DNA of 64,000 nucleotides from Sinorhizobium arboris LMG 14919 (GCF_000427465.1 NZ_KE386497.1:500162-564161); one strand, 5' to 3'. Counted from the first letter of the stretch, positions 1-9,743 are shown. Notes: generated from the letters alone by a model not told the origin. Translations and numbers: made by a program.

Positions 1-599
1 ATCGAAAGCGCTGCGTAGATATGGCGCGGCTTGATTCCCGCATCATCCATGCGCGACGCAAACAGCGCCCGCTCGATCCAGGTCAGGTCCTGGCGGCTTG
101 CATTCTCGATCCCCTGCGCGAGAACAAGATCGAGGTCAGAAATTTCCACCTCGATGGCTCGAAGGGCCTTGCCGAGCTGCTTGGTAGCAAGCCAGCGCCG
201 GTGACCGTACACGATCTGATAGCGACCGGGCGACGAGGGGTGTTTCCGGACCTGGACAGGAACCTTTTGGCCCTCGGTCTCAATGGAACGTTTGAATGCC
301 TCGAAGCTTGCCTCGTCATCATCCGGCAGTCTGTCCGGGTACGGGGAGGGGTCGATGAGGGAAGGATCCAGCTCGCGGATCGCCCCCCCGCCCGACTCGA
401 CGAGAGCCTTCAACCGATCTCGCTCTGATCGAATGTCGTCGATCGCACGGTGGGCTGCGCCTATGACACCAGCCCCAACACGATTGCCCACGGATGGAAC
501 AGGGGGCGCTGGCTGCTGATCGCTGGCCAGCTTGTTCTCCAGCTCTGCTGACAGCAGTCCGAAGCTGGCGACAATCGACTTACGAGGAGATTTGCTCAT
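1..599 (-). CDS. repB: RepB, ParB-like plasmid partition protein (partial)
   Basis: This is the centromere-binding partition protein of a repABC replicon, which works with RepA to segregate the plasmid. The minus-strand frame opens with MSKSPRKSIVASFG at 599 and stays open to the left edge, so about 199 N-terminal residues are visible. ParB-like features are present: a stretch with SPYPDRLPDDDEASFEAFKRS, then VQVRKHPSSPGRYQIVYGHR, then the ENASRQDLTWIERA segment typical of the ParB/RepB nuclease-like domain leading into the helix-turn-helix. The start overlaps the repA stop in an ATGA arrangement, as expected for translational coupling in repABC operons. repC and the replication origin must lie to the left of the window. 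Only the edge truncation is odd. Confidence 0.93.
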   Translation of the reverse strand, partial: MSKSPRKSIVASFGLLSAELENKLASDQQPAPPVPSVGNRVGAGVIGAAHRAIDDIRSERDRLKALVESGGGAIRELDPSLIDPSPYPDRLPDDDEASFEAFKRSIETEGQKVPVQVRKHPSSPGRYQIVYGHRRWLATKQLGKALRAIEVEISDLDLVLAQGIENASRQDLTWIERALFASRMDDAGIKPRHIYAALS

Positions 600-1819
600 G
601 TCCGCCCCCAGCTATCGTTGATAAGGCGAACAATGGCCTCGTTTACGGCGTCTACGGCCTCGCGGGCGCGCTTTTGGGTGTCCCGTCCGATTTGCCCCAT
701 TTCGAGCTCGTACACGGAGCGCTTCGCGAGGCCAGCGGCTTCAACGGCAGTGCTCTCGATGGCAGTCGGCAACAGGACATCTGTACCGAACATATGGCGG
801 AGCATCGCGACAACTTGCGATTGCGGCGCGTCATTGGGGTCATGTCGTGTTACCAGGTATCGAATGAAGTCCTGGTCCAACTGAGCGCCGCTCTCATTAA
901 GAACACTAATTAGATCGCCCATCATCAGCAGGAACTGGCTCATCGATGCAACGTCTAGCATTGCCGGATGCACCGTGATGATCATGCTGGTCGCAGCGTA
1001 TATCGCGCTTAATGTCAGAAAGCCGAGCGACGGCGGTGTGTCCAGGATTACGACGTCGTAGTCTGCTTCAACTTCTGAAAGGGCGAGCTTCAATCGCTCG
1101 AAGAAGATCGCGCCGGAACTCGACTTGTTCGCCAAAACGCGAGGAGTTTCGTGTTCATACTCCATCACTTCCAGATTACCTGGAATGAGGTCGATGCCTT
1201 CGAAGTATGTCTTGCGGATGATATCGCGGATTGGACGACGGTCGTTTTCGTCGTAGCGCAAAGCGGCGTAGATCGTTTCATTCGAGCCGACGTCAATCTC
1301 TGGCTGGGCGCCGAACATAGCCGACAAGGATGCTTGGGGGTCCAGATCGAGTGCGAGTACGCGATAGCCGTGGAGGGCTAGGTAGTGCGAGAGGTGCACG
1401 CAGGTCGTTGTCTTTGCGCTGCCCCCCTTGAAGTTGGCGATTGCAAGAACCTGAAGGTGCTCGCCGGGCCGACGGCGAGGAAGGAATCGCAGGGCCTCCG
1501 ACGGCTTCTGCTTCGCGAACAATTCGCGCAGTTCGTTGATCTGGGCAAGCGTGTAGACGCGATGATTATTCTCCAATCTGCTGGGAACTGGTCCGCGTCC
1601 TTCGGTCGACATGAGCTTTAAGGTCGAATCGGGTATTGACGTCAGCTTCGACACTTCATTGGTCAAGAACGAACGTAAGGTCTTTTCCGATCTTGGCGGA
1701 TACATGCGAGTTCTGAGCTGCTGCAATTGCCCGGACAGAAGCCCTGCGTGGCGCATGATCTTGCTGCCAGCATCTTCCCTCGAGCACACAACTGATTCCA
1801 CTCGTTCTGCTATCGCCAT
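596..1819 (-). CDS. repA: RepA, ParA-type partition ATPase of repABC
   Basis: This is the ATPase that partitions the plasmid with RepB and autorepresses the repABC operon. It has 407 residues, the normal size. An N-terminal region with DNA-binding features (residues ~40-100, RVYTLAQINELRELF) precedes the deviant Walker A motif KGGSAKTT at about 130-137. DLDPQASLSAMFG follows (Walker A'), and further on VVILDTPPSLGF (Walker B). It is transcribed leftwards, divergently from traI-trb, which is the arrangement seen on Ti and rhizobial symbiotic plasmids. Its stop overlaps the repB start by 4 bp. Confidence 0.96.
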   Translation of the reverse strand: MAIAERVESVVCSREDAGSKIMRHAGLLSGQLQQLRTRMYPPRSEKTLRSFLTNEVSKLTSIPDSTLKLMSTEGRGPVPSRLENNHRVYTLAQINELRELFAKQKPSEALRFLPRRRPGEHLQVLAIANFKGGSAKTTTCVHLSHYLALHGYRVLALDLDPQASLSAMFGAQPEIDVGSNETIYAALRYDENDRRPIRDIIRKTYFEGIDLIPGNLEVMEYEHETPRVLANKSSSGAIFFERLKLALSEVEADYDVVILDTPPSLGFLTLSAIYAATSMIITVHPAMLDVASMSQFLLMMGDLISVLNESGAQLDQDFIRYLVTRHDPNDAPQSQVVAMLRHMFGTDVLLPTAIESTAVEAAGLAKRSVYELEMGQIGRDTQKRAREAVDAVNEAIVRLINDSWGRT

Positions 1820-2173
1820 CTTTTCCTCTTAGCGGCCTTCCGCCGGTTTACCGACCATTGCCCGCCAAAGATAGAACACGATTCTCCTAACCCGTCCAGA
1901 AGTTTAGGGTTAACAGATGGTTAAGGTCCGGAGAGAAATCCCAAGAGGACTCTTGAATTTTTGGTTTCCGTTCCGTGGCTTAGCCCGACGCTTCCACTAG
2001 CTTGATCCCAAACTGTTCCTGTGAGCCCTGCAGTCGGGCAGGGACACGCCAACCGTCGTTCACTCAACCTACTGCCCGAATCACCACCAGCACAACCCTG
2101 TTGGATTCTACAACTGCACAGCGATTCGGATCCGTGCTTACCTCCGCGTCGATTTTTAACGACGGAGAAATTC
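1820..2173. promoter_or_regulatory. Divergent repA / traI control region with two dyads
   Basis: This 354-bp gap separates the divergent repABC and traI-trb operons and must hold both promoters. Two inverted repeats are visible. TAACCC (1888-1893) pairs with GGGTTA (1907-1912) close to repA and could be a RepA operator. CCCTGC (2026-2031) pairs with GCAGGG (2038-2043) across 6 bp, giving an 18-bp dyad, the length of a TraR box, although it does not match the Ti tra-box consensus closely. No clear sigma70 elements were picked out. A GGAG at 2163-2166 serves traI. Confidence 0.45.
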
Positions 2174-2800
2174 ATGCAGGTTCTCGCGATCTCAAAGCCC
2201 CGGAATGTCGAAGAAGCCCGACTTCTCCAAAGCCATTATCAGCTGCGCGCCCGCGTCTTTTCCGGTCGGTTGGGTTGGGAAGTCAACGCTGCAGGAGGCT
2301 ATGAGTCGGATGCTTTCGACGATCTTCAACCAACCTACATTTTAGCCATCGCCAAGTTGGGCCGGTTGGCCGGATGTGCCCGCCTTCTTCCAGCACTCGG
2401 CCCCACGATGGTGACGAACGTCTTCCCCTCGCTCCTTTCTGCAGGTCACCTTAATGCTCATTCCTCCATGGTCGAGAGCTCGCGCTTTTGCGTGGACACC
2501 TCCCTCGCTGAGGGTAGGGGAGCTGGTTCCGTTCATGAGGCGACGCTCACCATGTTTGCGGGGATTATCGAATGGTCTCTGGCAAACCGTTTCACCGAAA
2601 TAGTCACGGTGACTGATATTCGGTTTGAACGGATCCTCGCCCGTGTCGGTTGGCCGCTTCAGCGCCTTGGCGAGCCGAGACGGATCGGGACGACCATGGC
2701 CGTGGCCGGCACTCTGACGGCTAATGCGGGCACTTTTCGGAAGCTCCGCCCCGTCGACTACCGCTCTCAGATCATCGGCCGACTTGGCCAAGCAGCATGA
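2174..2800 (+). CDS. traI: TraI, LuxI-family acyl-homoserine-lactone synthase
   Basis: This enzyme makes the acyl-homoserine-lactone signal that activates TraR and so controls conjugation. It has 208 residues from the ATG at 2174, which follows GGAG with good spacing; an open upstream extension to 2021 is not conserved and was not used. The invariant LuxI residues are in place: R25 and F29 (RARVFSGRLGW), W35, D46 and D49 (ESDAFDD), R70 (GCARLLP), E101 and R104 (VESSRF). It is the first gene of the trb operon, with 10 bp to trbB, the organisation known from Ti and Sinorhizobium plasmids. The cognate traR and traM lie 38 kb away at 40.6 kb, beyond the catabolic island. Confidence 0.94.
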   Translation: MQVLAISKPRNVEEARLLQSHYQLRARVFSGRLGWEVNAAGGYESDAFDDLQPTYILAIAKLGRLAGCARLLPALGPTMVTNVFPSLLSAGHLNAHSSMVESSRFCVDTSLAEGRGAGSVHEATLTMFAGIIEWSLANRFTEIVTVTDIRFERILARVGWPLQRLGEPRRIGTTMAVAGTLTANAGTFRKLRPVDYRSQIIGRLGQAA

Positions 2801-2810
2801 GGAGAAGTCC

Positions 2811-3788
2811 GTGACACAGCTTCGCTCCCATGCTCGTCTCGTCCGCAAGCTTCAGAACGCCCTCGGCGACCAGCTTTGCGTCGCATTGGATGATGGCAAC
2901 GTCGTCGAGATCATGCTGAACCCCGATGGAAAGCTGTTCATCGAACGGCTTGGGCATGGCGTTGCGCCGGCCGGAGAGATGTCGTCAGCTGCGGCGGAAA
3001 TGGTGATCGGCACCGTTGCGCATGCGCTTCAGTCGACGGTCGACACGGAACAGCCGATCATCTCCGGAGAACTGCCGATCGGCGGCCACCGATTTGAAGG
3101 TCTCTTGCCGCCGGTGGTCGCCAAGCCCGCGTTCACGATTCGCTGTCGTGCTTCGCGTCTTATCCCGCTGGACGACTACGTGTGCTCCGGCATGATGACG
3201 GAGAATCAGGCTGCGACCATCCGCAGCGCGATGGCTTCACGCCTGAACATTGTCATTTCCGGTGGAACTGGCTCTGGCAAGACGACCCTCGCAAACGCAG
3301 TGATCGGCGAGATCGTGAAGAGCGCGCCGGAAGACCGGCTCGTCGTTCTGGAGGACACCGCCGAGATCCAGTGCGCAGCCGACAACGCAGTTCTTCTTCA
3401 TACCAGCGATACCGTCGACATGGCGCGGCTCCTCAAAAGCGCGATGCGCCTGCGTCCCGACAGGATCGTCGTGGGCGAGGTCCGCGACGGAGCCGCGCTC
3501 ACGTTGCTCAAGGCATGGAACACCGGCCATCCGGGTGGCGTGGCAACTATTCACTCCAATACCGCCATGTCGGCACTGCGCAGGCTCGAGCAACTCACCG
3601 CGGAGGCCAGTCAGCAGCCCATGCACGAGGTGATTGGCGAAGCGGTCGATCTCGTCATCTCGATTGAAAGAACGCCGAGCGGACGGCGCGTTCGCGATGT
3701 CATCCAGGTCGAGCGGTACGTCAACGGCCAATACGAAATCGAAACCGACCAGCTCACCGAAGAACAGGAGGCGCGCCATGTCGCGTAA
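2811..3788 (+). CDS. trbB: TrbB, VirB11-like conjugation ATPase
   Basis: This is the hexameric cytoplasmic ATPase that powers the type IV mating-pair-formation apparatus. The product has 325 residues from a GTG at 2811 preceded by GGAG at 2801, close to the usual TrbB length; an upstream in-frame start at 2724 would overlap traI heavily. Walker [10 protein letters not shown] is near residue 150, the [10 protein letters not shown] segment follows, and [16 protein letters not shown] (Walker B and Asp/Arg box) and [12 protein letters not shown] (His box) complete the VirB11 signature. The gene overlaps trbC by 11 bp. Confidence 0.95.
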   Translation: MTQLRSHARLVRKLQNALGDQLCVALDDGNVVEIMLNPDGKLFIERLGHGVAPAGEMSSAAAEMVIGTVAHALQSTVDTEQPIISGELPIGGHRFEGLLPPVVAKPAFTIRCRASRLIPLDDYVCSGMMTENQAATIRSAMASRLNIVISGGTGSGKTTLANAVIGEIVKSAPEDRLVVLEDTAEIQCAADNAVLLHTSDTVDMARLLKSAMRLRPDRIVVGEVRDGAALTLLKAWNTGHPGGVATIHSNTAMSALRRLEQLTAEASQQPMHEVIGEAVDLVISIERTPSGRRVRDVIQVERYVNGQYEIETDQLTEEQEARHVA

Positions 3789-4161
3789 GAATGCATTAGT
3801 CGCCATTGCGCTGCTTGCAGCTCCCTTGGTTTTTGCCTCTGTCGCACCGGCCCTCGCGAGTTCCGGCGGCGGCCTTCCCTGGGAAGGGCCGCTTCAGCAA
3901 ATCCAGGAGTCGATCACCGGTCCCGTCGCTGGTGCGATCGCGCTGGCAGCGGTTGCCATCGCGGGCGGCATGCTGGTCTTCGGGGGTGAGCTCAACGATT
4001 TCGCGCGGAGGCTCATGTATATCGTTCTCGTCACCGGCATCCTGCTTGGCGCCACCAACATCGTCGGCCTGTTCGGTGCGACCGGCGCCTCGATCGGACT
4101 GGCAGACGAGTCGATTACTCCAAGCGGGCAGAGCGGAGAAGGGGAGGGGACTCATGGCTGA
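3778..4161 (+). CDS. trbC: TrbC, conjugal pilin precursor
   Basis: This is the pilin subunit of the Trb mating channel, processed and assembled at the inner membrane. The 127-residue product starts at the ATG inside the trbB end. It has a long signal/transmembrane stretch ([20 protein letters not shown]), then [22 protein letters not shown], and two more hydrophobic segments ([38 protein letters not shown]). This is the VirB2/TrbC layout. It overlaps trbD by 8 bp. Confidence 0.92.
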   Translation: MSRKNALVAIALLAAPLVFASVAPALASSGGGLPWEGPLQQIQESITGPVAGAIALAAVAIAGGMLVFGGELNDFARRLMYIVLVTGILLGATNIVGLFGATGASIGLADESITPSGQSGEGEGTHG

Positions 4162-4453
4162 GTCCTTGTCCGGCCTTCAGCGCAATCGCATCCACCGTGC
4201 ACTCTCGCGTCCGAATCTGTTGATGGGTGCCGACCGGGAACTGGTCCTGCTCACGGGTATCGCCGCGGTCATCCTGATCTTCGTCGTGTTGACCCTTTAC
4301 TCGGCTCTTTTCGGCGCCGCCGTTTGGATCGTCATTGTCGGGTTGCTGCGAATGATGGCCAAGTCCGACCCGCTGATGCGAAACGTCTATATCCGGCACA
4401 TCTCCTACAGATCCTATTATCGGGCGACGACCTCGCCCTGGCGCCGCCACTGA
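4154..4453 (+). CDS. trbD: TrbD, VirB3-like inner-membrane protein
   Basis: This is a small inner-membrane component of the mating-pair system that usually partners the TrbE ATPase. It has 99 residues from the ATG at 4154, the standard TrbD size, with an N-terminal [20 protein letters not shown] typical of VirB3 proteins and a hairpin of two membrane helices ([35 protein letters not shown]). It sits between trbC and trbE with 10 bp to the latter. Confidence 0.92.
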   Translation: MAESLSGLQRNRIHRALSRPNLLMGADRELVLLTGIAAVILIFVVLTLYSALFGAAVWIVIVGLLRMMAKSDPLMRNVYIRHISYRSYYRATTSPWRRH

Positions 4454-4463
4454 GGAGCGGATC

Positions 4464-6920
4464 ATGGTTGCTCTCAAGCTTTTCCGCGCGACAGGTCCGT
4501 CGTTCGCCGATCTCGTGCCCTATGCCGGCCTGGTCGACAACGGCGTCCTTCTGTTGAAAGACGGAAGCCTGATGGCTGGTTGGTATTTTGCCGGGCCAGA
4601 TTCCGAAAGCGCCACCGACCTCGAGCGCAACGAACTTTCGCGGCAGATCAACGCAATCCTGTCGCGGCTCGGAAGCGGATGGATGATCCAGGTAGAGGCC
4701 GTGCGTATTCCGACGATCGACTATCCCCCGGAAGACCACTGCCATTTCCCTGATGCTGTCACGCGGGCGATCGACGCGGAGCGGCGGGCGCATTTCACGC
4801 GTGAGCGGGGACATTTCGAGAGCAAGCATGCACTGGTCCTCACCTACCGACCGTTGGAGTCCAAAAGGACGGCTCTCAGCAAATACATCTATTCCGATGA
4901 GGAGAGCCGCAAGAAGACCTATGCCGACACGGTGCTTTTCATCTTCAAGAACGCCGTCCGTGAGATCGAGCAATATTTCGCGAGCACGCTTTCGATCCGG
5001 CGTATGCAGACGCGCGAGGTTGCCGAGAGGGGAGGGGAGCGCGTTGCCCGCTACGACGAATTGCTCCAATTCGTCCGCTTCTGCATTACCGGCGAGAACC
5101 ACCCGATCCGACTTCCCGATGCTCCTATGTATCTCGACTGGATCGCGACCGCTGAACTCGAGCATGGCCTGACCCCGAAACTCGAAAACCGGTTTCTCGG
5201 CGTTGTGGCGATCGACGGGCTGCCGGCGGAGAGCTGGCCGGGGATCCTCAACAGTCTCGACCTGATGCCGCTCACCTATCGGTGGTCGTCGCGCTTCGTC
5301 TTCCTTGACGCGGAAGAGGCGCGTCAAAAGTTGGAGCGGACCCGTAAGAAGTGGCAACAGAAAGTTCGTCCGTTCTTCGACCAGCTATTCCAGACGCAAA
5401 GCCGGTCGGTCGATCAGGACGCCATGATGATGGTGGCAGAGACCGAGGATGCGATCGCGCACGCGTCCTCGCAAGTTGTTGCCTACGGCCACTACACGCC
5501 CGTCATCATTCTCTTCGACGGTGATCGGGAAGCCTTGCAGGAAAAAGCCGAGGCGATCCGACGGCTGATCCAAGCCGAAGGATTTGGTGCGCGCATCGAA
5601 TCGCTCAACGCCACTGACGCCTACCTCGGCAGCTTGCCGGGCAACTGGTATTGCAACGTGCGTGATCCAATGATCAATACCAGCAATCTCGCCGACTTAG
5701 TCCCGCTCAATTCGGTCTGGTCGGGAAACCCGATCGCACCTTGCCCCTTCTATCCTCTGAATTCTCCGCCGCTGATGCAGGTCGCGAGCGGCTCGACGCC
5801 GTTCCGGCTGAATCTGCACGTCGATGACGTCGGCCACACGCTGATCTTCGGACCAACCGGCTCGGGCAAGTCGACACTTGTCGCACTGATCGCGGCACAG
5901 TTCAGACGCTATGACCGTGCCCAGATCTTCGCCTTCGACAAAGGCAGCTCGCTCCTGCCGCTGACGCTGGCTGCCGGGGGCGACCATTACGAGATCGGCG
6001 GCGACAATGCGGAGGAGGGGAAGGCATTGGCCTTTTGCCCCCTGTCTAACCTTGAAAGTGACGGCGATCGGGCCTGGGCCGCGGAATGGATCGAGATGCT
6101 GGTCGCGCTGCAGGGTGTCACCATCACGCCCGATCATCGCAACGCCATCTCGCGGGAAGTCGGTTTGATGGCGAGAGCACCTGGTCGATCGTTGTCGGAT
6201 TTCGTGAGCGGCGTTCAGATGCGCGAGATCAAGGACGCGCTGCATCACTATACAGTTGACGGGCCGATGGGTCAGCTTCTCGACGCAGAGGAGGACGGGT
6301 TGGCGCTCGGCGCCTTCCAGACCTTCGAGATCGAGCACCTCATGAACATGGGCGAGCGCAATCTCGTGCCCGTGCTTACCTATCTGTTCCGATGGATTGA
6401 AAAGCGCCTCGATGGCTCGCCCAGTCTGATCGTGCTGGACGAGGCCTGGCTGATGCTCGGGCACCCGGTGTTCAGAAGTAAGATCCGCGAGTGGCTGAAG
6501 GTGCTCCGCAAGGCGAACTGCGCGGTCGTGCTGGCTACCCAGTCTATCTCGGATGCCGAGCGCTCCGGGATCATCGACGTGCTGAAGGAATCCTGCCCGA
6601 CGAAGATCTGCCTACCGAACGGCGCCGCACGCGAGCCCGGGACGCGCGAGTTCTACGAACGGATCGGATTCAACGAGCGGCAGATCGAGATCGTTTCGAA
6701 CGCGATTCCCAAGCGCCAATACTATGTCGTCACACCCGAAGGCCGGCGGCTCTTCGATATGGCGCTCGGTCCCGTGGCGCTCAGCTTCGTCGGCGCATCC
6801 GGCAAGGAAGACTTAAAGCGCATTCGCGCGCTCAGTTCCGAACACGGCCCCAATTGGCCAATCCTATGGCTTCAAATGAGAGGAGTTCACGATGCCGCAT
6901 CGCTGCTCGACGTCGAATGA
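4464..6920 (+). CDS. trbE: TrbE, VirB4-like conjugation ATPase
   Basis: This is the large VirB4-family ATPase that drives pilus assembly and substrate passage. It has 818 residues, the normal length. The CagE/TrbE/VirB4 N-terminal domain fills roughly residues 1-440. Walker A FGPTGSGKST lies near 463 and Walker B SLIVLDEAWLML near 655, followed by VVLATQSISDAERS. It starts 10 bp after trbD and its end overlaps trbJ by 29 bp, so translation is probably coupled. Confidence 0.96.
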   Translation: MVALKLFRATGPSFADLVPYAGLVDNGVLLLKDGSLMAGWYFAGPDSESATDLERNELSRQINAILSRLGSGWMIQVEAVRIPTIDYPPEDHCHFPDAVTRAIDAERRAHFTRERGHFESKHALVLTYRPLESKRTALSKYIYSDEESRKKTYADTVLFIFKNAVREIEQYFASTLSIRRMQTREVAERGGERVARYDELLQFVRFCITGENHPIRLPDAPMYLDWIATAELEHGLTPKLENRFLGVVAIDGLPAESWPGILNSLDLMPLTYRWSSRFVFLDAEEARQKLERTRKKWQQKVRPFFDQLFQTQSRSVDQDAMMMVAETEDAIAHASSQVVAYGHYTPVIILFDGDREALQEKAEAIRRLIQAEGFGARIESLNATDAYLGSLPGNWYCNVRDPMINTSNLADLVPLNSVWSGNPIAPCPFYPLNSPPLMQVASGSTPFRLNLHVDDVGHTLIFGPTGSGKSTLVALIAAQFRRYDRAQIFAFDKGSSLLPLTLAAGGDHYEIGGDNAEEGKALAFCPLSNLESDGDRAWAAEWIEMLVALQGVTITPDHRNAISREVGLMARAPGRSLSDFVSGVQMREIKDALHHYTVDGPMGQLLDAEEDGLALGAFQTFEIEHLMNMGERNLVPVLTYLFRWIEKRLDGSPSLIVLDEAWLMLGHPVFRSKIREWLKVLRKANCAVVLATQSISDAERSGIIDVLKESCPTKICLPNGAAREPGTREFYERIGFNERQIEIVSNAIPKRQYYVVTPEGRRLFDMALGPVALSFVGASGKEDLKRIRALSSEHGPNWPILWLQMRGVHDAASLLDVE

Positions 6921-7695
6921 ATTGCTTGCCGGTCTGGCAGCCGTCGCCCTGACGATCGTCGCAGTAACACCGGCAAATGCCGGCACTGCTACAGGTGCGG
7001 CGACCGAGTGGACACAGGTGCTCAACAATGGTGAGCTCGTAGCGCTGGTCGGGAAATCTGGCGAGCAGATCCAGAACCAGCTCACCCAGATCAGCCAGCT
7101 CGCGCAACAGATCGAGACGCAGCTGAACATCTATCAGAACCTGCTCCAGAACACCGCGACGCTCCCATCGCACATGTGGGGGCAGGTCGAGAGCGATCTC
7201 AATCAGCTCCGCAGCATCGTCGATCAGGGCCAGAGCATCGCTTTTTCCATGGGCAACGCTGACGATGTGCTGCAGCAGCGATTCCAGAGCTATGCCACCT
7301 TCAAGGCCAACCTGCCGAGCAATGGGACATTCTCCTCGATCTATCAAACCTGGTCGGACACCAACCGCGATACGATTGCCAGCACGCTGAACGCAGCAAG
7401 CCTCACGGCCGATCAGTTCGACAACGAGGAAACCACAATGTCCTCTTTACGGTCGATGTCAGAGACAGCCGACGGGCAGATGAAGGCATTGCAGGTCGGC
7501 CATCAGATCGCCGCGCAGCAAGTCGCGCAAATGCAGAAGCTCCGCGGCCTCGTCTCACAGCAGATGACGATGATGGGTACCTGGCTTCAGACCGAGCAGA
7601 CCGACAAGGACCTCGCTCAGGCACGGCGGGAGAAGTTCTTCGGAGCGACCGCGCCATCCACTTCCGGCGGTGAAAAAATGAAGGTGCAATGGTGA
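6892..7695 (+). CDS. trbJ: TrbJ, VirB5-like mating-pair protein
   Basis: This is an exported minor component of the mating channel. It has 267 residues, with an N-terminal signal region (LLAGLAAVALTIVAVTPANA) and then a long helical body with repeated Q/L heptads (QIQNQLTQISQLAQQIETQL) typical of TrbJ/VirB5. Its last 25 residues contain RREKFFG, a GG pair and the terminal MKVQW, and this tail is echoed at the end of the next gene, trbK. The stop overlaps the trbK start by 7 bp. Confidence 0.92.
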   Translation: MPHRCSTSNELLAGLAAVALTIVAVTPANAGTATGAATEWTQVLNNGELVALVGKSGEQIQNQLTQISQLAQQIETQLNIYQNLLQNTATLPSHMWGQVESDLNQLRSIVDQGQSIAFSMGNADDVLQQRFQSYATFKANLPSNGTFSSIYQTWSDTNRDTIASTLNAASLTADQFDNEETTMSSLRSMSETADGQMKALQVGHQIAAQQVAQMQKLRGLVSQQMTMMGTWLQTEQTDKDLAQARREKFFGATAPSTSGGEKMKVQW

Positions 7696-7856
7696 GAGCG
7701 AAACTGATCCTCATCGCAATGGCGGCGACGATCGGCAGTGCCGGCGTCTGGTTCATCATCTCCGAGAAGCAAGCAGCACAAGAGCGCCGTGCGACGTTCT
7801 TCGGCTCGTCGAGAGAGTACCCCACGTTGGGCGGCCAGATGAAAGTCGAATGGTGA
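7689..7856 (+). CDS. trbK: TrbK-like small membrane/entry-exclusion protein
   Basis: This is a 55-residue product with one N-terminal membrane helix (LILIAMAATIGSAGVWFIIS) followed by a short polar tail. Its place between trbJ and trbL and its size match TrbK, the entry-exclusion protein of Ti/RP4-type systems. It lacks an obvious lipobox cysteine, unlike the lipoprotein forms of TrbK. The start at 7689 overlaps the end of trbJ. Its C-terminus (RRATFFG ... GGQ MKVEW) closely resembles the TrbJ C-terminus. Confidence 0.82.
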   Translation: MVRAKLILIAMAATIGSAGVWFIISEKQAAQERRATFFGSSREYPTLGGQMKVEW

Positions 7857-7860
7857 ATCT

Positions 7861-9039
7861 ATGAACGCGAACCAACTCCGAGCTCTTGCCGTCGCCATAC
7901 TGTTTGCCGGTTTCGCCGCCTTGGCCGCGCAGCCCGCATTGGCCCAGGAGGGCTCGGTACTGACGTCCCTTCAAAACCAGATCACGACTGCTGCGAAAGG
8001 GTGGGAAACCACCGTCATGGACGCCGCGAAGTCATTGTTCTGGATTCTTGCTACCATCGAGATCGGCATCGCAGCGGTCTGGCTTGCCCTTCAGGCTGCG
8101 GCCCTCGACAGCTGGTTTGCCGAGCTCGTCCGGCGCATCATGTTCGTCGGCTTCTTCGCTTTCGTGCTGGCGCAGGGGCCGACCTTCGCCAAGGCCGTGG
8201 TCGACAGTCTCTTCCAGATTGGCGCCGGAGGCGGCACCGCCTCGCCGGCGGACGTCTTCAACGCCGGGCTCGCTGTTGCAACCAAGATGTCCGAAAAAAT
8301 TCAGTTCGGCCTTTTTGAGGATAATGCACTCGCTATCTCGGCCGCTTTCGCGATGGTGGTCGTGGTCATCTCGTTCTCTCTTGTCGCGGCAATCTTCGTC
8401 TCCGTCATGGTTGAGATGTATCTCGGCCTGCTTGCCGGAATGATCATGCTTGGCCTTGGAGGGTCGTCGTTCACCAAAGACTTCGCCGTCCGCTATCTGG
8501 TTTACGCCTTCTCAGTGGGCATGAAGCTCATGGCATTGGTCATGATTTCCCGCATTGGATCGGAAGTCCTCATCGGATTGGCGAATGAGCCCCAAGTCGG
8601 CGACCGGTTCCAGACCGCACTTGCCATTGCCGGGATCGCCGTGGTCGTCTTCCTCATTGCGATCTACGTGCCGAATATCATTCAGGGCGTTGTCCAAGGT
8701 GCATCAGTGACCGGGGGCATGGAAACGATCCGTCACGGCGGGCAAGCAGCATCCTTTTCCGCAGGCGCAGGGTTCCTCGCGGCAGGCGTGGCAGGAGCCG
8801 GTTTTGCGGCAGGTCAGGCCGCCAGAGCGGCTGGCTCATCGTTTCCTGGTGCAGCTCTTCGAGGAATCGGCGCCGGGTTTGGATCGGCAGGCAAAGCTGC
8901 CGGTTCCGCGGCAAAAGAGAAGGCGATCGGCTCGCCCGGCGCTTATGCAGGTTCCATTCTAGGACTTGCCAACGCCAAGCTCGATGAAAGTCGCGGTGGT
9001 TACAGCGGGCACAAGCCTCGCCCCGAACGCAAAGACTAA
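7861..9039 (+). CDS. trbL: TrbL, VirB6-like polytopic membrane protein
   Basis: This is the polytopic inner-membrane channel component of the mating apparatus. It has 392 residues with a signal peptide ending near AQPALAQ, then five to six hydrophobic segments between residues ~55 and 290 (for example SLFWILATIEIGIAAVWLAL; ALAIAGIAVVVFLIAIYVPN). The C-terminal third is Gly/Ala-rich and low complexity, usual for TrbL. It starts 4 bp after trbK. Confidence 0.93.
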   Translation: MNANQLRALAVAILFAGFAALAAQPALAQEGSVLTSLQNQITTAAKGWETTVMDAAKSLFWILATIEIGIAAVWLALQAAALDSWFAELVRRIMFVGFFAFVLAQGPTFAKAVVDSLFQIGAGGGTASPADVFNAGLAVATKMSEKIQFGLFEDNALAISAAFAMVVVVISFSLVAAIFVSVMVEMYLGLLAGMIMLGLGGSSFTKDFAVRYLVYAFSVGMKLMALVMISRIGSEVLIGLANEPQVGDRFQTALAIAGIAVVVFLIAIYVPNIIQGVVQGASVTGGMETIRHGGQAASFSAGAGFLAAGVAGAGFAAGQAARAAGSSFPGAALRGIGAGFGSAGKAAGSAAKEKAIGSPGAYAGSILGLANAKLDESRGGYSGHKPRPERKD

Positions 9040-9063
9040 CAGCAATGAGAAAGTGATGGATCG

Positions 9064-9726
9064 ATGGCAGCGAATCGCGTCCCCGAAAACCCCTATCTCG
9101 CCGCGCGGCAGGAATGGACGGAACGTTACGGATCCTATGTGCGAGCCGCCGCGGCATGGCGTTTCGTCGGCATTCTGGGCCTGACCATGGCCGTGATCGG
9201 CTTCGGATATGCCATGTATCTCAGTACCCAGGTGAAGCTCGTGCCCTACATCGTCGAGGTGGACAAACTCGGAACGTCGGTGACAGCCGGCTTCCCTGAA
9301 CAGATCGAATATGCGGATGTGCGCGTGGTACGTGCGACTCTCGGCAATTTCGTAACCAGCTTCCGTTCGATCACGCCCGATGCCGTCGTCCAGAAACAAT
9401 ATATCGACCGCACATATGCTCTTCTTCGAACGTCCGAGCCATCGACGGAGAAGATCAACGCGTGGTTTCGGGGCAATTCGCCTTTCGAGAAGGCCAAGAC
9501 CGCAACGGTCGCCATCGAGGTAAACAACATCGTGGCGCTCTCGAACCAGACCTATCAGATCGACTGGACTGAGTACGAGCGGGATCGAAAGGGCAAGGAA
9601 ACTGGCACACGCCGGTTTCGTGGGATCGTAACGGTCGCGCTGACCGCGCCGCAGGACGAGGCAACCATCCGCCTCAATCCGATCGGTCTCTACGTCCGGG
9701 ATTTCGACTGGACGGCACAACTTTAA
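9064..9726 (+). CDS. trbF: TrbF, VirB8-like bridging protein
   Basis: This is an inner-membrane protein that bridges the periplasm in the type IV mating channel. It has 220 residues: a short cytoplasmic N-terminus with [19 protein letters not shown], one membrane helix ([20 protein letters not shown]), then a VirB8-like periplasmic domain with [12 protein letters not shown] and the ending [17 protein letters not shown], both characteristic of TrbF. Confidence 0.95.
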   Translation: MAANRVPENPYLAARQEWTERYGSYVRAAAAWRFVGILGLTMAVIGFGYAMYLSTQVKLVPYIVEVDKLGTSVTAGFPEQIEYADVRVVRATLGNFVTSFRSITPDAVVQKQYIDRTYALLRTSEPSTEKINAWFRGNSPFEKAKTATVAIEVNNIVALSNQTYQIDWTEYERDRKGKETGTRRFRGIVTVALTAPQDEATIRLNPIGLYVRDFDWTAQL

Positions 9727-9743
9727 GGACAGGGGATTCGGCA

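Noticed and set aside
2021..2173. N-terminal extension of traI to 2021
   Set aside because: The extension is not LuxI-like; the ATG at 2174 has a ribosome site and gives the family length.
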